The notes beneath the pieces are model-generated. The model did no database searches. It saw only the letters and a list, made by a program, of their open reading frames with translations, and was not told the DNA's origin. 64,000 nucleotides of DNA, from NCBI RefSeq assembly GCF_902806685.2, contig NC_048560.1, positions 1,528,492 through 1,592,491 of the forward strand. The letters run 5' to 3'. Made by a program: the position numbers and the translations under genes. This DNA is from Maniola hyperantus (Eukaryota > Arthropoda > Insecta > Lepidoptera > Nymphalidae). Below are positions 42,131 through 52,590 of the stretch, one piece after another. Each line of letters begins with the position of its first letter. Position 1 is the stretch's first letter.

Positions 42131-44388
42131 ATCCCTTATTATGCTATACTATATATTTATCTGTAATTTGTCGATAAGTTATTTAGCAAAAAGTTTTTTT
42201 TTCATGTACCAAAATTGTAGTTACAAAATAATAATGAATTAACATTGTTATTTGTTAAAATAATGCCATACAATTTACGACAAACAACACCGTTGCTAAG
42301 TTATCATCGACAGATTATTAGAAAGATAGATATAGATTTGTATTATTTGATAGATTGGATAGATTGATTATTCATTCTTGCCGCAACCCGCTCAAGTTAG
42401 CTAAAAAAGTAGTTTGTACATGTTATCAATCCACCAACATACAATCTCAAAATGCAGACACACGTCATATAGTTCAAACTACATTCATTAGCTCAAATGA
42501 AATCATTACATCAAGTACATAATTGCTCACTTCTAATTAATTTTGTCACTTGCAAAGCGCAGTTGTCAATGTGTTGCAGCAATTGTTTAGTTTTTTTTTC
42601 TTCATATTTTCATCATTTTGTGATTTGATTGTTTTTCTTTATTGCGTCAGTGTGGCCTGTGGTTTAGATATCTATATTAAGTATGTACAGTTTTATAAAT
42701 AGTTAAACTAAGACCCTCATGCAGTTGACCAGTTCAATATAAAATCAAAATTTATATTCTAAAATAAAAATAAAATAAAGATTAAAAAAATACAATATTA
42801 ATGTACCTATTACCGTCTAATATTTCTATCTTTATTTTTGATTCACACTGCGATGCTGCATCAACCAATAAAAATTCCTGGTTGTAACGTTTTAAAAAAA
42901 GTTTGTTCTCAGATTACTTTATTATAGTTCACGAGAAATAAAATAAGGTCCTTCGGAAAGGTCCTAATTCAAAAGGGGGTCACTTATCGTCATAAACAGT
43001 TTTAATATAGAACCAGCCCTTAAATTGTAAAACAAATCAATTGCTCGCGCTACGCGCTACGAATTAAAGAAAACTAAAGATTTCATTTAAAAATTAAATT
43101 AAAAAAAAGTTTCTTCTCGGATTACTTAGATTAATAGACAAATGGTTTATGTCCTGTTTACCGACCGTGAGTATTTTTGTTCCAGTTACAACTTTGCTTA
43201 AAAATTATCCTGAACCCCCAAACTAGGTTAACCCGTGTCATGTGTATGACCGTTTCGGGTTAGAATGTTTTTTTTCTAACTGACTGCATACAATTAAAGC
43301 ATATATTTAAATTAAGCAGTTTCATAATATACTATCTAAACCACAAATATATACCGGCAAACAACTTGATTATTGACGCGTTTGGCTGAAGAATGGCGGG
43401 TGCACGCAATTGGTTGATTAGTCGCCGCGGGTGCACGCCATTGGTTGACCTAACTGGATGTTGCTAACTGGATTCGTCAACATTCTCCCATTATACCGCT
43501 TGGTGTTCAAGTTGTATGCCGAGCACTGTAAGGTTGAAATCTATTGATCGCACTTCGACTATGCTTAGACTTCAGTTTCAGTTAACACGAGACAGATTTA
43601 GGCCAGATAACGCTTTCTCGTTTTAATAGCGGTCAAAGTGCGCTCTATATGTCTCAGCCTAAAAAGGCGAAAATAAATTTGTGTAATATACAAATTTATT
43701 TGTTTATATATACCAGTGTCAATTATAATAAGGTGCAATTCATAAAATATACTGGTAATAATAATGATTAATATGACTTAAATAAAAATAATTATCACTA
43801 ACTATTGCTGGGGACTATAACTGGGAATAATATCTTTGCGTTTGTCTATTTGTCTGCTTCTATGCATGTTTGTTTTGTCACTATTTTCATGTTTTCTATA
43901 TATTGTGGCGTCGTTTTTGTTATTTTGCGGTAGTTGAGTGTTGATTGTTATTGTTATTTATTGTAATATAAATATTTACATGACTTGTTATGTATGAAGC
44001 CATTGATGTAAAGTGTATCTCCTTGAAATGTAAATCACTATTTTTAATTCACATTGAGTTATTTTCTCTTGAAACAAGATAATGTGAAAATATAAATAGA
44101 GATGATGATTTCAAATATTATATTATTTCATCATAATATTAAGTATATTTGGGATAAAATTATGTTGAAATTTCTTCATAGATTCCAGATTAAAAATGCA
44201 TAGAAACAGATAATTTGACCAATATATTGTAATATTTACTACGTTAGCTTTTTGTAATTCATTTTCGCCTCGCTGTAAAAGGTATTAGTATTTTAGAGTG
44301 ATTTTTTACATGATTGAATGGAGATTTAACAAGAAACATAATGCCTAAAAGATTAAATTTATTTTGAGATTTTAATATATTACTTTAA
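42131..44388. other. RhoGEF2 intron 5, mostly unique sequence
   Basis: AT-rich, no open frame of note. A degraded F1 foldback is at 43545-43663 ('cgcacttcgactatgcttag' to 'gtcaaagtgcgctctatatg'). Near 43385-43450 'gggtgcacgcaattggttga' recurs with changes 43 nt later. Confidence 0.5.
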
Positions 44389-44559
44389 TCCATACTAATA
44401 TTATAAATGCGAAAGGTCTGTCTGTCTGCTCTCTTCACGGCTCAACCTTGCATCCCGGGGAAGGACATAGGCTACTTTTTATCCCGGAAAATTTAAGGGT
44501 TCCCACAGGATTTTTAAAAACCTAAATCCACGCGTACGAAGACGCGGGCATCAGCTAGT
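44389..44559 (+). mobile_element. Helitron-like element, H2 family
   Basis: From 'catactaatattataaatgc' to 'gacgcgggcatcagctag', shortened in the middle. Confidence 0.7.
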
Positions 44560-44876
44560 TATTATATATAGAGAAGAAGATATACCAAATAGAACAGCTG
44601 TTTTGAAATTATAACTTTAAAAAGTTCGCAGCTAGTATTTTAATAGAAAAGATCTGGGTAACTTTTAACTTTCTAAGTAGTGCACTCGAGCCTAAATAAG
44701 GTTTTCTTGAATTTTTTTAAAAAGATTTGAATTATACACTGGAAAAAATCTCCCTTCATATCAAAAGTCAAAACACATATTAAAGGAAACCAACTTAACC
44801 TCCGAATTCATTGGTGGCTCATACAGTAAGTACCATTCCTTTAGTATGTGTTAAAAAAGTAACCCACCCATTCTAG

Positions 44877-45422
44877 CCGGAAGCAGTGGCCCCTTCAACG
44901 CCAAAACTAGCGCGAGCAAAAGACGGCCTTCAAAACACGGGGTTCCTTAGCGGGCTACCACGGTCCCTTAGCAACCTAACCGGGCAAAGCCTTAGAAACC
45001 TACGTCAAGCGAGACAGAAACAAGAAACCGCCCCGTTAGTCCGACAGAATTCAGATGAAACCAACAACAAACGACGCCACGTACACAATAATACAGTGCC
45101 AATGGTTCCCACAACTTGTCTGGATAACACCCCGCCTCCTTTACCACCGAGATCTATAGAACGACCACCGAAGAGGATACCTCTAAGTCCGAACAGTCCA
45201 CCAATAAACCCACTCGCAATGCAGAAACCCTGTACTTCATCACCACATAAGCAATACTACAAGAAGCCATATCCAATGCACCAATCAATGCCACCGTATA
45301 GAGAGGAGAAGTTCAGGAGATCCTCGCATTCCTTGGACGGGGAGTTGGAAGGACCTCAACCCAATTCGATTGCGATGCAAATGAACTATCCCTTGGTTAA
45401 CGTACCTCCGCCTCCATTGCAG
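44877..45422 (+). CDS. RhoGEF2: RhoGEF2 exon 6: long proline-rich linker
   Basis: Acceptor CATTCTAG, donor TTGCAG|GTTAGT. 182 codons, the largest exon here. A basic, serine-rich start (LPRSLSNLTGQSLRNLRQAR) leads to proline motifs TPPPLPPRSIERPPKR and VNVPPPPLQ, with SPNSPPINP between them. RRSSHSLDGE is a candidate phosphorylation stretch. PPLPPR is a possible SH3 ligand. No folded domain is expected. The open frame continues 150 nt past the donor in intron, so the exon end rests on the GTTAGT donor and phase to exon 7. Confidence 0.85.
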
Positions 45423-46526
45423 GTTAGTTCAACACTGGAATTCAAAGTCAAGGTAGGGGCTTCTTTAGGTGACCATTCAGACGACATACATACCTTAATG
45501 CATACCATAAAGGTTGAATATGACACATGTCATCTGAATGACCCCCTAAATAAGCCTCTTTCTAAGCTATGAACTCCAATGAAAGTTTTGTGATTGAGCC
45601 TTGATAAGGCCAGGGAAGTAGAGCCAAGCCTTTTTGGTCACAACCTAAACTCAGCTTTATGCGTGTTGATATAGGGTTGAAAGCAAAACGTGGGAGACTA
45701 TGCCAAAGTAAATAAAGGTTATTTGAGTAGTTATCAAGAAAGAGCCTGCGGTTCGGTTCTATTCCACTCTGCCGGTATGCGTTGCGCTTTACATGATAAG
45801 TTTTGCTGCCATTTGTCTTAGCAACATTGTTATTTTAAATTACTATAAGTAAAATTACTTCTTGGGCTCAATCACTAAACTTTTTTAGTTCAAGTTATTG
45901 AAAGTTTCTAGAAATATCTTCGTGTATATTTCTAGAAAATTTTTATTTTAAGATTTTTTTCTCATCACTCATTAGAATCACTTTTCATTTGATTTTTCGT
46001 CGCTACAGCTTTTCTTGAGTTTAATTTAGCTAAAACTTTAGTACACCCTTTGCTAACATAGAATAGAACTAATAAAAAAATCCCAAAATACTATCATGAC
46101 TATTTCAGTACTATATTTTTAAATTTTACAATACATGTTGAAATTTTCATGGAAATTCATTAAATCTAGTATAAAATGTGTCTAACAATTTCTGTGTTTG
46201 TCTCGACTGCCTATTGTAATTTAATTTCTGAAAATAATCCTAACCATTTATATTTGTGACTAACTTAGTACGAGTTTGTTTGTATTTGTCCCCCTTTTTG
46301 CAAACTAATCTTCAAAACTACAGGAACATGTTTGCCCGCTTTTACAATGAAAATAATAAAAAATGTACAGTGTACTTTACAGTGATTCCTACCAATTACA
46401 ATCTGGGTACCAGCGATCTGTAAGTGCGAGCGAAACAGACAGATAACTCGACGACTCAGTTTAAAATGCGTCGCCTATAGTAAAGTGAAATAATTAAACA
46501 ATGAATGTTATATTGTTCTTGTACAG
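45423..46526. other. RhoGEF2 intron 6
   Basis: Unique AT-rich sequence. A short fragment at 46420-46485 ('gtaagtgcgagcgaaacaga') matches 5388-5450. No other element recognised. Confidence 0.45.
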
Positions 46527-46608
46527 ACTGACAATCGAAGCGGAGTCCCAGTGCTTCACGTCCGGAGTCAGTCGTCCCCTGAACATTTAGACCATGAGTT
46601 ACCAAGAA
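46527..46608 (+). CDS. RhoGEF2: RhoGEF2 exon 7: linker
   Basis: Acceptor CTTGTACAG, donor CAAGAA|GTAAGT. Encodes TDNRSGVPVLHVRSQSSPEH and LDHELPR, a polar linker. It is kept because both splice sites are strong and the phase links exons 6 and 8. In phase 0 start, one-base end. Confidence 0.82.
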
Positions 46609-46777
46609 GTAAGTATATTTTGTACTTCATCATCATGATCAACCCATGACCCGCTCACTAAAGCTAAGATCTGTAGAGCGCACTTTGACTTAGCTCAGAC
46701 TTAAGATTGAGTTAAAACGAGACAGATTTATGTGAGAGATATATATCTGTCTCGTTTTAACTCTGTCTTAAGTGTAA

Positions 46778-47437
46778 AGGTATATGATTCCGAACCACGC
46801 TGCACGCATCAGCGCTGCCGCAACAGTGCTGTCACCAGCTGTCACAGTCGTGTTGCGGCACTACTGGTCCCCATACAATCTCTATCTAAATATATAAAAG
46901 GAAAAGGTGACTGACTGACTGACTGACTGACTGACTGAATGACTGACTGACTGACTGATCTATCAACGTACAGCTCAAACTACTGGACGGATCGGGCTGA
47001 AATTTGGCATGCAGATAGCTATTATGACGTAGGCATCCGCTAAGAAAGGATTTTTGATAATTCAACTCCTAAGGGGGTGAAATACGGTTTTGAAATTTTG
47101 TAGTCCACGCGGACGAAGTCGCGAGCATAAGCTAGTCTAAATATATAAAAGGAAAAGGTGACTGACTGACTGACTGACTGACTGACTGACTGACTGATCT
47201 ATCAACGCACAGCTCAAACTACTGAACGGATCGCGCTGAAATTCGGCATGCAGATAGCTATTATGATGTAGGCATCCGCTAAGAAAGGATTTTTCTCAAT
47301 TCAACCCCTAAAGGGTTAAAATAGGGGTTTGAAGTTTGTATGAATCACGCGGACGAAGTCGCGGGCATAAGCTAGTTAGCTTATATGACATTACATTCCG
47401 AGCTAGGTAGCGTGCAGCGTGGTTCGGAATCATACCT
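46778..47437. mobile_element. PIF/Harbinger-like element with TAA duplication
   Basis: Ends 'aggtatatgattccgaacca' + 'cgctgcacgc' and the complement 'gcgtgcagcg' + 'tggttcggaatcatacct'. TAA flanks both sides (46775-46777, 47438-47440). No transposase. Most of its length is two later Helitrons. Confidence 0.7.
46885..47375 (+). mobile_element. Two head-to-tail H1 Helitron-like copies
   Basis: 46885-47135 and 47136-47375 abut at CTAG|TCTA. Both have long (CTGA)n tracts and complete CTAG ends, nested in the TIR element above. Confidence 0.75.
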
Positions 47438-47489
47438 TAAGCAAAATCAGAGTGCGCTCTATAGATTTCACCCTTAGTCACGGGTCTTT

Positions 47490-47725
47490 TCAAGGTCTGA
47501 GCAAGTGCGGATTGGCAGACTTCACACACCTTTGAGAACAATATGGAGAACCCTCAGGCATGCAGGTTCCCTCACGTTGTTTTCCTTCACCACTAAAGCA
47601 AGTGATATTTGGTTACTTAAAACGCACATAACTCCAAAAAGTTAGAGGTGCGTGCCCGGGATCTAACCTCCGACCTTTAGGAGGCGGACGTCTTAACCAC
47701 TAGGCTATCATAGCTTATTTTGTAC
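47490..47725 (-). mobile_element. SINE S1, reverse copy
   Basis: 'gcggattggcagacttcaca' to the tRNA-like head in complement ('ccactaggctatcatagctt'). Confidence 0.7.
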
Positions 47726-47782
47726 TTACTTACTGTAAAACATTATTTTTTTAGGGAAAATGTTTTTTTCCCATAAAGTATT

Positions 47783-47997
47783 TTCTTTTCAGCGTTTAAA
47801 CTATCGTGAGTGATTTCCATTATATATAATATATCTGTCCTGGCTTTACTCACGTGTTTAGTCGACGTTCGCACGTCACAACCGCGACGCGTGCGCGTAC
47901 TGACTCCCTTGAAAAAGGACTCCCTTGAAGGATGGGTTCGAAACTAGTCGGGCGAACGTCGACTAAACACGTGAGTAAAGCCGGGACAGATAATATA
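47783..47997. mobile_element. Foldback element, family F2
   Basis: Outer border 'ttcagcgtttaaactatcgt', arms 'ggctttactcacgtgtttag' and 'ctaaacacgtgagtaaagcc'. Ends 44 nt before exon 8. Confidence 0.7.
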
Positions 47998-48040
47998 TTT
48001 TCTTTTCCTTTCCATTCAAGTACAGGGCTTCTGTTTGCAG

Positions 48041-48156
48041 ATCAGAGTTGCTTCCGGCACGCGGGGGAGAAGGAGGCGTGGTCCCGCGGCACCCCGCCCC
48101 CCGGCACGCCCCCGCCGCCCTACCCGCACCCCGCTCACCCCGCCATGCGGTCGCAG
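48041..48156 (+). CDS. RhoGEF2: RhoGEF2 exon 8: proline-rich linker
   Basis: Acceptor CTGTTTGCAG, donor TCGCAG|GTACGA. Encodes NQSCFRHAGEKEAWSRG and TPPPGTPPPPYPHPAHPAMR, a proline-rich linker that can offer SH3 or profilin-type contacts. Very GC-rich, so sequence errors are more likely. Phase fits exons 7 and 9. The frame stays open for 195 nt after the donor, and a second protein-like frame follows (see 48191), so the true 3' end is uncertain. Confidence 0.72.
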
Positions 48157-48190
48157 GTACGACCAAACCATAATCTACAGTACGCAACAG

Positions 48191-48319
48191 AAAGTAATGT
48201 ACAACCCATCGGAAATATCTCGTGCACCTCCCTGGAATGCGCTTCCCCGCAGCTCGCCCATGCGCCCATGTTCTGCCAGTACCGTCGTCAACGTCGTCAA
48301 CGCAAGCACGTTAAGCCAG
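48191..48319 (+). CDS. RhoGEF2: Possible extension of RhoGEF2 exon 8 in another frame
   Basis: 43 codons reading KVMYNPSEISRAPPWNALPR, SSPMRPCSASTVVNV and VNASTLSQ, ending CCAG|GTTCTC at a codon boundary in phase with exon 9. It looks more like conserved linker than the other frames. Reaching it from exon 8 needs removal of 34 nt (GTACGA...CAACAG, too short for a normal intron) or a one-base correction. Could be coding with an assembly indel, an alternative exon, or chance. Confidence 0.4.
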
Positions 48320-49041
48320 GTTCTCAGATCGACAGTTACATCGACCTTTAGAAAGAGGTAGCGGTTTTTAACCGACTTCAAAAAAAGGAGGAGGTTCTCA
48401 ACTCGTCGGAATCTTTTTTTTTTTTTTTTTTTTTTTTAATTTTTTATGTATGTTCCCCGATTACTCAAAAACGCCTGGACCGACTTTGAAAATTCTTTTT
48501 TTGTTTGAAAGGGTATACTTCAAAGTTGGTCCCATTTCAATTTGGTGAAGATCTGATGAACATCTTCGAAGATAGATACTGGAACTCCTCAACGGATAAG
48601 AGTAAATTGCTCGCGATCAGTGTAATAGCTTAGTAAACAGTAGATTTTTAACCAGTCATAGCATAATTCCATGGGGCCACTAAAAATTGTGAAATAATTT
48701 TTTTTTACAAAAAAAATAAAAACCGACTTCGTTACATAAACCCTAAAAATTGAAAAATAATTTAATTTATTACCAAATATATTATGTATACAAGAGTTAA
48801 TATAGTTCCATAATAATATTTTTTGGGGTTGGTGCCAATGAGGTGCCATTGTGGACAGTGGCGGTCACAAGGTTTGAAGCTAGGGTAGGCATTAGTTATG
48901 GCAGGCTAAAAGCTTAAAAAAAATTTTAAACATTTTACACCAAATACCAAAATTTCAGGATTGTAACTCATTTCGTCTAGGAGCTAGAGACCCATGACAG
49001 ACGGACAGAAAGACAGCAGAGTGACATTAATAAACCCTAAA

Positions 49042-49458
49042 AAGCGGCCAAGTGCGAGTCAGGCTCGCGCAATGAGGGTTCCGTACTGCAGTCACAATTT
49101 TTCGACATTTTGCACGATAATTCAAAAACTATGACGCATAAAAATAAATTAAAATCTGTTTGAGAATGCACAGGTGAAGCCCTTTTATATAATACCCCAC
49201 TTGATATAGTTATCTTACTTTGATAATTGAAAATACTAATTATTTAGTTTATGACCACAATTTAATTTTTGTGTGATGTAACCACAAATTCACGGTTTTC
49301 AGATTTTTCTCCTAATACCAGCTATAAGACCCACCTACCTACCAAATTTCATGATTCTAGGTCAACGGGAAGTACCCTGTAGGTTTCTTGACAGACAGAC
49401 AGACAACAAAGTGATCCTATAAGGGTTACGTTTTTCCTTTTAAGGTACGGAACCCTAA
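49042..49458 (-). repeat. Family D nested in the hAT-like element
   Basis: Reverse near full-length copy, 'gcggccaagtgcgagtcagg' to 'aaggtacggaaccctaaaaa'. Confidence 0.75.
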
Positions 49459-50049
49459 AAATTAGGTAGTTAAATTAATAGGTAAATATAGGTACAAGTC
49501 CTTAAGTAAACACAATAGTTCATTTAAAAAAATAAAATCAGATTGTTCATTATAAGGAGTAGTTAGTTGTTTAGGGGTCAATATACCCTAAATATTTTGT
49601 CTCTGTTTTAGAAAGGCTATACTAATTTATGGAATTCTAAATTATTTGCACTCAATTTGACCTAAATCGGTTGAATGTACATTGAAAATTGAAGTAACAA
49701 TCAAAACTAGCATTATAACAAAAACAAAGGTTCAGTGAACCTTCCTCGCCAGCCGACAGTCAAAACCTACCTTAAAACAAAAAAACGACTCGGTAAATCT
49801 ACGTCAGAATATTTTGATTATTGTGGTGTATAGTATATAAAACAAACCCTAAATTGATTATATTTATCACTTACTTACCTAGATTAGAAAAAGTTCTGAA
49901 CCGGAGATATAAAATAACCTCATTTCCAACGCTTGTTAAATTGATTAGTGAACAATACCAATTTAATCATTCTGTTATCACTAGGTACACTAATAAGATC
50001 TCACACACTATTCTTGATAAAAACAACGCGATCAAAACAAACAAACTTT

Positions 50050-50330
50050 CTTGAAAAGCTCGAGTGCCAAACTGACAACTGACAGCGCGCGCCGCGCAGT
50101 GCACACTTCGCCGGAGACGGCGCGAAAATACAAAATCAACAAACAAACTTTATAATTTCTTAGAATTTAAAACGTACTTAAATTTATGTAAAATAAAATA
50201 ATATCAATAAATTAATAACATTGAAAAAGTAGAGAATCATAATAAATATAGTTTTTATAGCAATAGATAAAATACTCATTCGTTTACATGAACTTGCGAA
50301 TTTAAATCACGCGCGGTTTTCAAAACAATA
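50050..50330 (+). promoter_or_regulatory. CpG-rich, promoter-like stretch inside the hAT-like element
   Basis: 'gacagcgcgcgccgcgcagt' and 'cgccggagacggcgcgaaaa' stand out from AT-rich flanks. They lie about 200-280 bp upstream of the open frame at 50330. No TATA box or initiator was identified. Confidence 0.35.
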
Positions 50331-50578
50331 TGTCTGATACAAATTTCTCTCTTGTGATTGGACAGAAGTACTGCTTATTTGGGCCCGTTAACGACGGGTC
50401 ATTTGACGCACACATTAACAGATTTCGAGGTGAATTGTGTCACACATATAAACGTTTTCTTGTAAGCCGTAAGCATTTCGGTCCTCAGCTTTTTCGTCCG
50501 ATGTCGACCGCGCAATCGCAATCGCGACCGCTCGTGATCGTTTTGAACGGGCGTGCGCGAGTTTTTGAAGAAGAGGTG
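50330..50578 (+). CDS. Unassigned open frame, possible first exon
   Basis: From ATG 50330 the frame reads MSDTNFSLVIGQKYCLFGPV and continues with balanced composition to RPLVIVLNGRARVFEEE at about 50575. After that it becomes low-complexity AT. 'agaggtgtgtgtaa' offers a weak donor near 50576. It does not look like a hAT transposase N-terminus (no BED-type C-x2-C...H-x-H). It may be a captured host exon or the leftover 5' exon of the element's own gene. Not recognised. Confidence 0.35.
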
Positions 50579-51194
50579 TGTGTAATATTAATATTATTAT
50601 TTAATTATAATTATTTTATGTATTATTTTTTAAATAATGTTATACTAACAATATTATTTAACATGAATTATGCAAGTATTAATTTTTTTTTGTAAAGTCT
50701 TTCATATAAGTTTGAACATGTCTAATGGTAGAGTATGCAGTGCTTTTATGCCTCTATGACCTGCACGCCACTGATTGTGGAGTCCCATAAAAATATGAAG
50801 TCCGGACGATTCGCGCAGCTAAAGCTAATTGGCACCGGCACCAAAAAGTATTATTATGGAACTATATTAACTCTTGTATACATAATATATTCGGTAATAA
50901 ATTAAATTATGTAGAGCATAGTCTCTGTCGTTAAGACCGACAAAACGTCATACAGGTATGAGTGACAGACAACGCTCTACAAAACCGAAACGTCATTCTA
51001 AAGGCCGATGTACATTACTTTCTGCCGCGTACTGTACAGAGTACAGACGTGTGCGTGGCGGTTCCCTGCGACTTATCTGATGTCGCCTGTCCACCTAATG
51101 GGAGTGCAACTCGCACTTGACAGGTTTTTTAATGATTTGCGAATGTCGCTAAATATCATACATGTTAATCGCAGTTGGGTTATATATTTTTCAG

Positions 51195-51254
51195 CCGTGT
51201 GCGGACCCTCAGAGAGCCATAATATCAATGGAAGAAGACGACTCGCCGGCATCG
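51195..51254 (+). CDS. RhoGEF2: RhoGEF2 exon 9: entry to the RGS-like domain
   Basis: Acceptor ATTTTTCAG, donor CATCG|GTAAGC. Twenty codons, PCADPQRAIISMEEDDSPAS. The 'IISMEEDD' acidic stretch matches the position just before the RGS-like domain in ARHGEF12 (an 'II.AEDDD'-type sequence), where acidic residues contact G-alpha. Phase 0 at both ends. A GC-rich foldback begins 12 nt after the donor. Confidence 0.85.
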
Positions 51255-51265
51255 GTAAGCACCTA

Positions 51266-51405
51266 TAGTACGCGACTGGTCGAGATGGCAATCGGGGAGG
51301 GAACGCCCCGCACACCCCCTAACCCGGTACGGGCGAGTGCGGGTGTGCGGGGCGTCCCCCTCCTCAAACCCCGATTGCCATCTCAACCTGTCGCTGACTA
51401 TACCA
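51266..51405. mobile_element. GC-rich foldback MITE, family F6
   Basis: TAGTACGCGACTGGTCGAGA with 'catctcaacctgtcgctgac'. The centre pairs 'gggaacgccccgcacacccc' with 'gggtgtgcggggcgtccccc', a very stable hairpin right after a splice donor. Confidence 0.7.
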
Positions 51406-51679
51406 GAGTTAATTTTTTCGCAATATAAGAAAGAAAGAAAGAAAAAGTGGTAAAATTAAGTACATACTAATGAGTTTGAAATAGTTTTCATTCTGAGAGG
51501 AGACGTGCTCGGTAGTGGACCGGCGATTGGTCGAGATGATGATAATGGCGTCGATTTTGTTGTCTAACTGTTGAACTAAATTTAGAGTTTTCTGACTGAA
51601 ATCCGTAAGGTAGGCGGTTCAAACCCCACCCGTTGCACTATTGTCGTACCTACTTGGAGGGGAAACGGAAATGTTCATC

Positions 51680-51990
51680 ATCATCATCATGATCCCATCA
51701 ATCAACCCATCGCCGGCTTCGTTTTAGCCATTATAGTCTACCACGCTGGCCAAGTGTGGATTGGCAGACTTCACACACCTTTGAGAACATTATGGAGAAC
51801 TCTCACTTCTCAGGCATGCAGGTTTCCTCACGATGTTTTCCTTCACCGTTAAAGCAAGTGATATTGTATTTTAATTACTTAAAAACGCACATAACTCCGA
51901 AAAGTCAGAGGTGCGTGCCCGGGATCGAACCCCCGACCTCCGATTGGAAGGCGGACGTCCTAACCACTAGGCTACCACAGCTTACCAAGG
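51680..51990 (-). mobile_element. SINE S1, near complete reverse copy
   Basis: CATCATCATCATGAT tail, 'tctaccacgctggccaagtg', 'caggcatgcaggtttcctca', and complete tRNA-like head in complement to 'ggctaccacagctta'. Confidence 0.75.
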
Positions 51991-52081
51991 GAAACATACT
52001 CATGATTATTATGGTTAATATACTCTTTAAAAAAAAATTGCGCTCAGAATCAGTACCGAATACAGAATGTATTGTTTACAG

Positions 52082-52182
52082 GACAACTCCACATATTCTG
52101 GGTTATTCTCGAATCTTCGTTCAGTTCGAGAGTCCAAAGCGAGAACTGCTGTGCTCATCAACTGGTTGTTGGGAGAAAGGAG
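52082..52182 (+). CDS. RhoGEF2: RhoGEF2 exon 10: first helices of the RGS-like domain
   Basis: Acceptor TTGTTTACAG, donor AGGAG|GTAATT. Encodes DNSTYSGLFSNLRSVRESKA and RTAVLINWLLGER. RTAVLINWLL aligns with the 'HMAVFLKYLF' helix of RGS-RhoGEFs. Begins at a codon boundary after exon 9 and leaves two bases. This fixes the frame of exon 11, whose other frames have stops or do not match. Confidence 0.85.
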
Positions 52183-52221
52183 GTAATTTGATTTGTTTTG
52201 GTTGTAGCAGGCTAGGCTCAC

Positions 52222-52590
52222 TTAGGCTGACATCTATAGAGCGCACTTTGACTTATTTTATTTATTTTATTTTATTCAGATACAAGTTAGCCCTTGACTG
52301 CAATCTCACATGGTGGTAAGTGATGATGCAGTCTAAGATGATAGCGTGGCTAACCTGGAATGCAGTTTTTATTAAACCCATACCCCTTTGGTTTCTACAC
52401 GGCATCGTACCGGAACGCTAAATCGCTTGGCGGCACGGCTTTGCCGGTAGGGTGGTAACTAGCCACGGCCGAAGCCTCCCACCAGACTTTGCTCAGACTT
52501 AAGATTGAGTTAAAACGAGACAGGTTTATGTGAGAGATATAGCTCTGCCTCGTTTTAACTCCGTCTTAAGTCTAAGTTGAGTCAGAGTGT
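52222..52590. mobile_element. F1 foldback split by SINE S3
   Basis: Left 'ctatagagcgcactttgact', right 'cagacttaagattgagttaa' to 'gtctaagttgagtcagagtg'. A reverse S3 lies between. Confidence 0.7.
52255..52494 (-). mobile_element. SINE S3, 5'-truncated, nested in F1
   Basis: Tail 'attttatttattttatttta' at left, 'ggcatcgtaccggaacgcta' and 'ctagccacggccgaagcctc' in reverse sense. GACTT on both sides (52250-52254 and 52495-52499) is the probable duplication. Confidence 0.7.

Larger units (their letters stand above)
46670..47475. mobile_element. F1 foldback split by a TIR element carrying two Helitrons
   Basis: F1 arms 'tgtagagcgcactttgactt' and 'gagtgcgctctatagatttc' are 0.7 kb apart instead of the usual 0.1 kb. 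The right arm is broken at 46777/47438 by the element described next. Confidence 0.7.
48856..50773. mobile_element. 1.9-kb hAT-like element carrying unique sequence
   Basis: Ends CAGTGGCGGTCAC and TGCACGCCACTG, flanked by ATTGTGGA on both sides (48848-48855, 50774-50781), an 8-bp duplication typical of hAT. The uninterrupted target 'gccattgtggagtcccataa' exists at 5132-5151. Termini match the 146-bp MITE at 29737-29882. The interior holds a family D repeat and about 1.3 kb not seen elsewhere in the window, including a CpG-rich stretch and an open frame. No recognisable transposase domain. Confidence 0.8.
48333..51035. mobile_element. Multi-level nest: F4 MITE split by element B split by a hAT-like element
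   Basis: F4 left arm ('cagttacatcgacctttaga') and right arm ('gtacattactttctgccgcg') are separated by a B element (48362-48855 and 50774-50906). That is cut by a 1.9-kb hAT-like insert, which holds a family D copy. The order follows from which sequence interrupts which. The intact forms at 27333-27514 and 4652-5330 give the unbroken references. The right ~60 bp arm of B is missing here. Confidence 0.7.

Noticed and set aside
45423..45572. Continuation of the exon 6 open frame for 50 more codons
   Set aside because: A donor GTTAGT at 45423 matches phase with exon 7, and the extra residues lose the proline-rich character. Treated as intron.
48157..48351. Read-through of exon 8 in its own frame (YATESNVQPIGN...)
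   Set aside because: Possible but it ends at a TAG with no acceptable donor in phase near its end. The alternative frame at 48191-48319 is more protein-like, so neither was added to the main exon.
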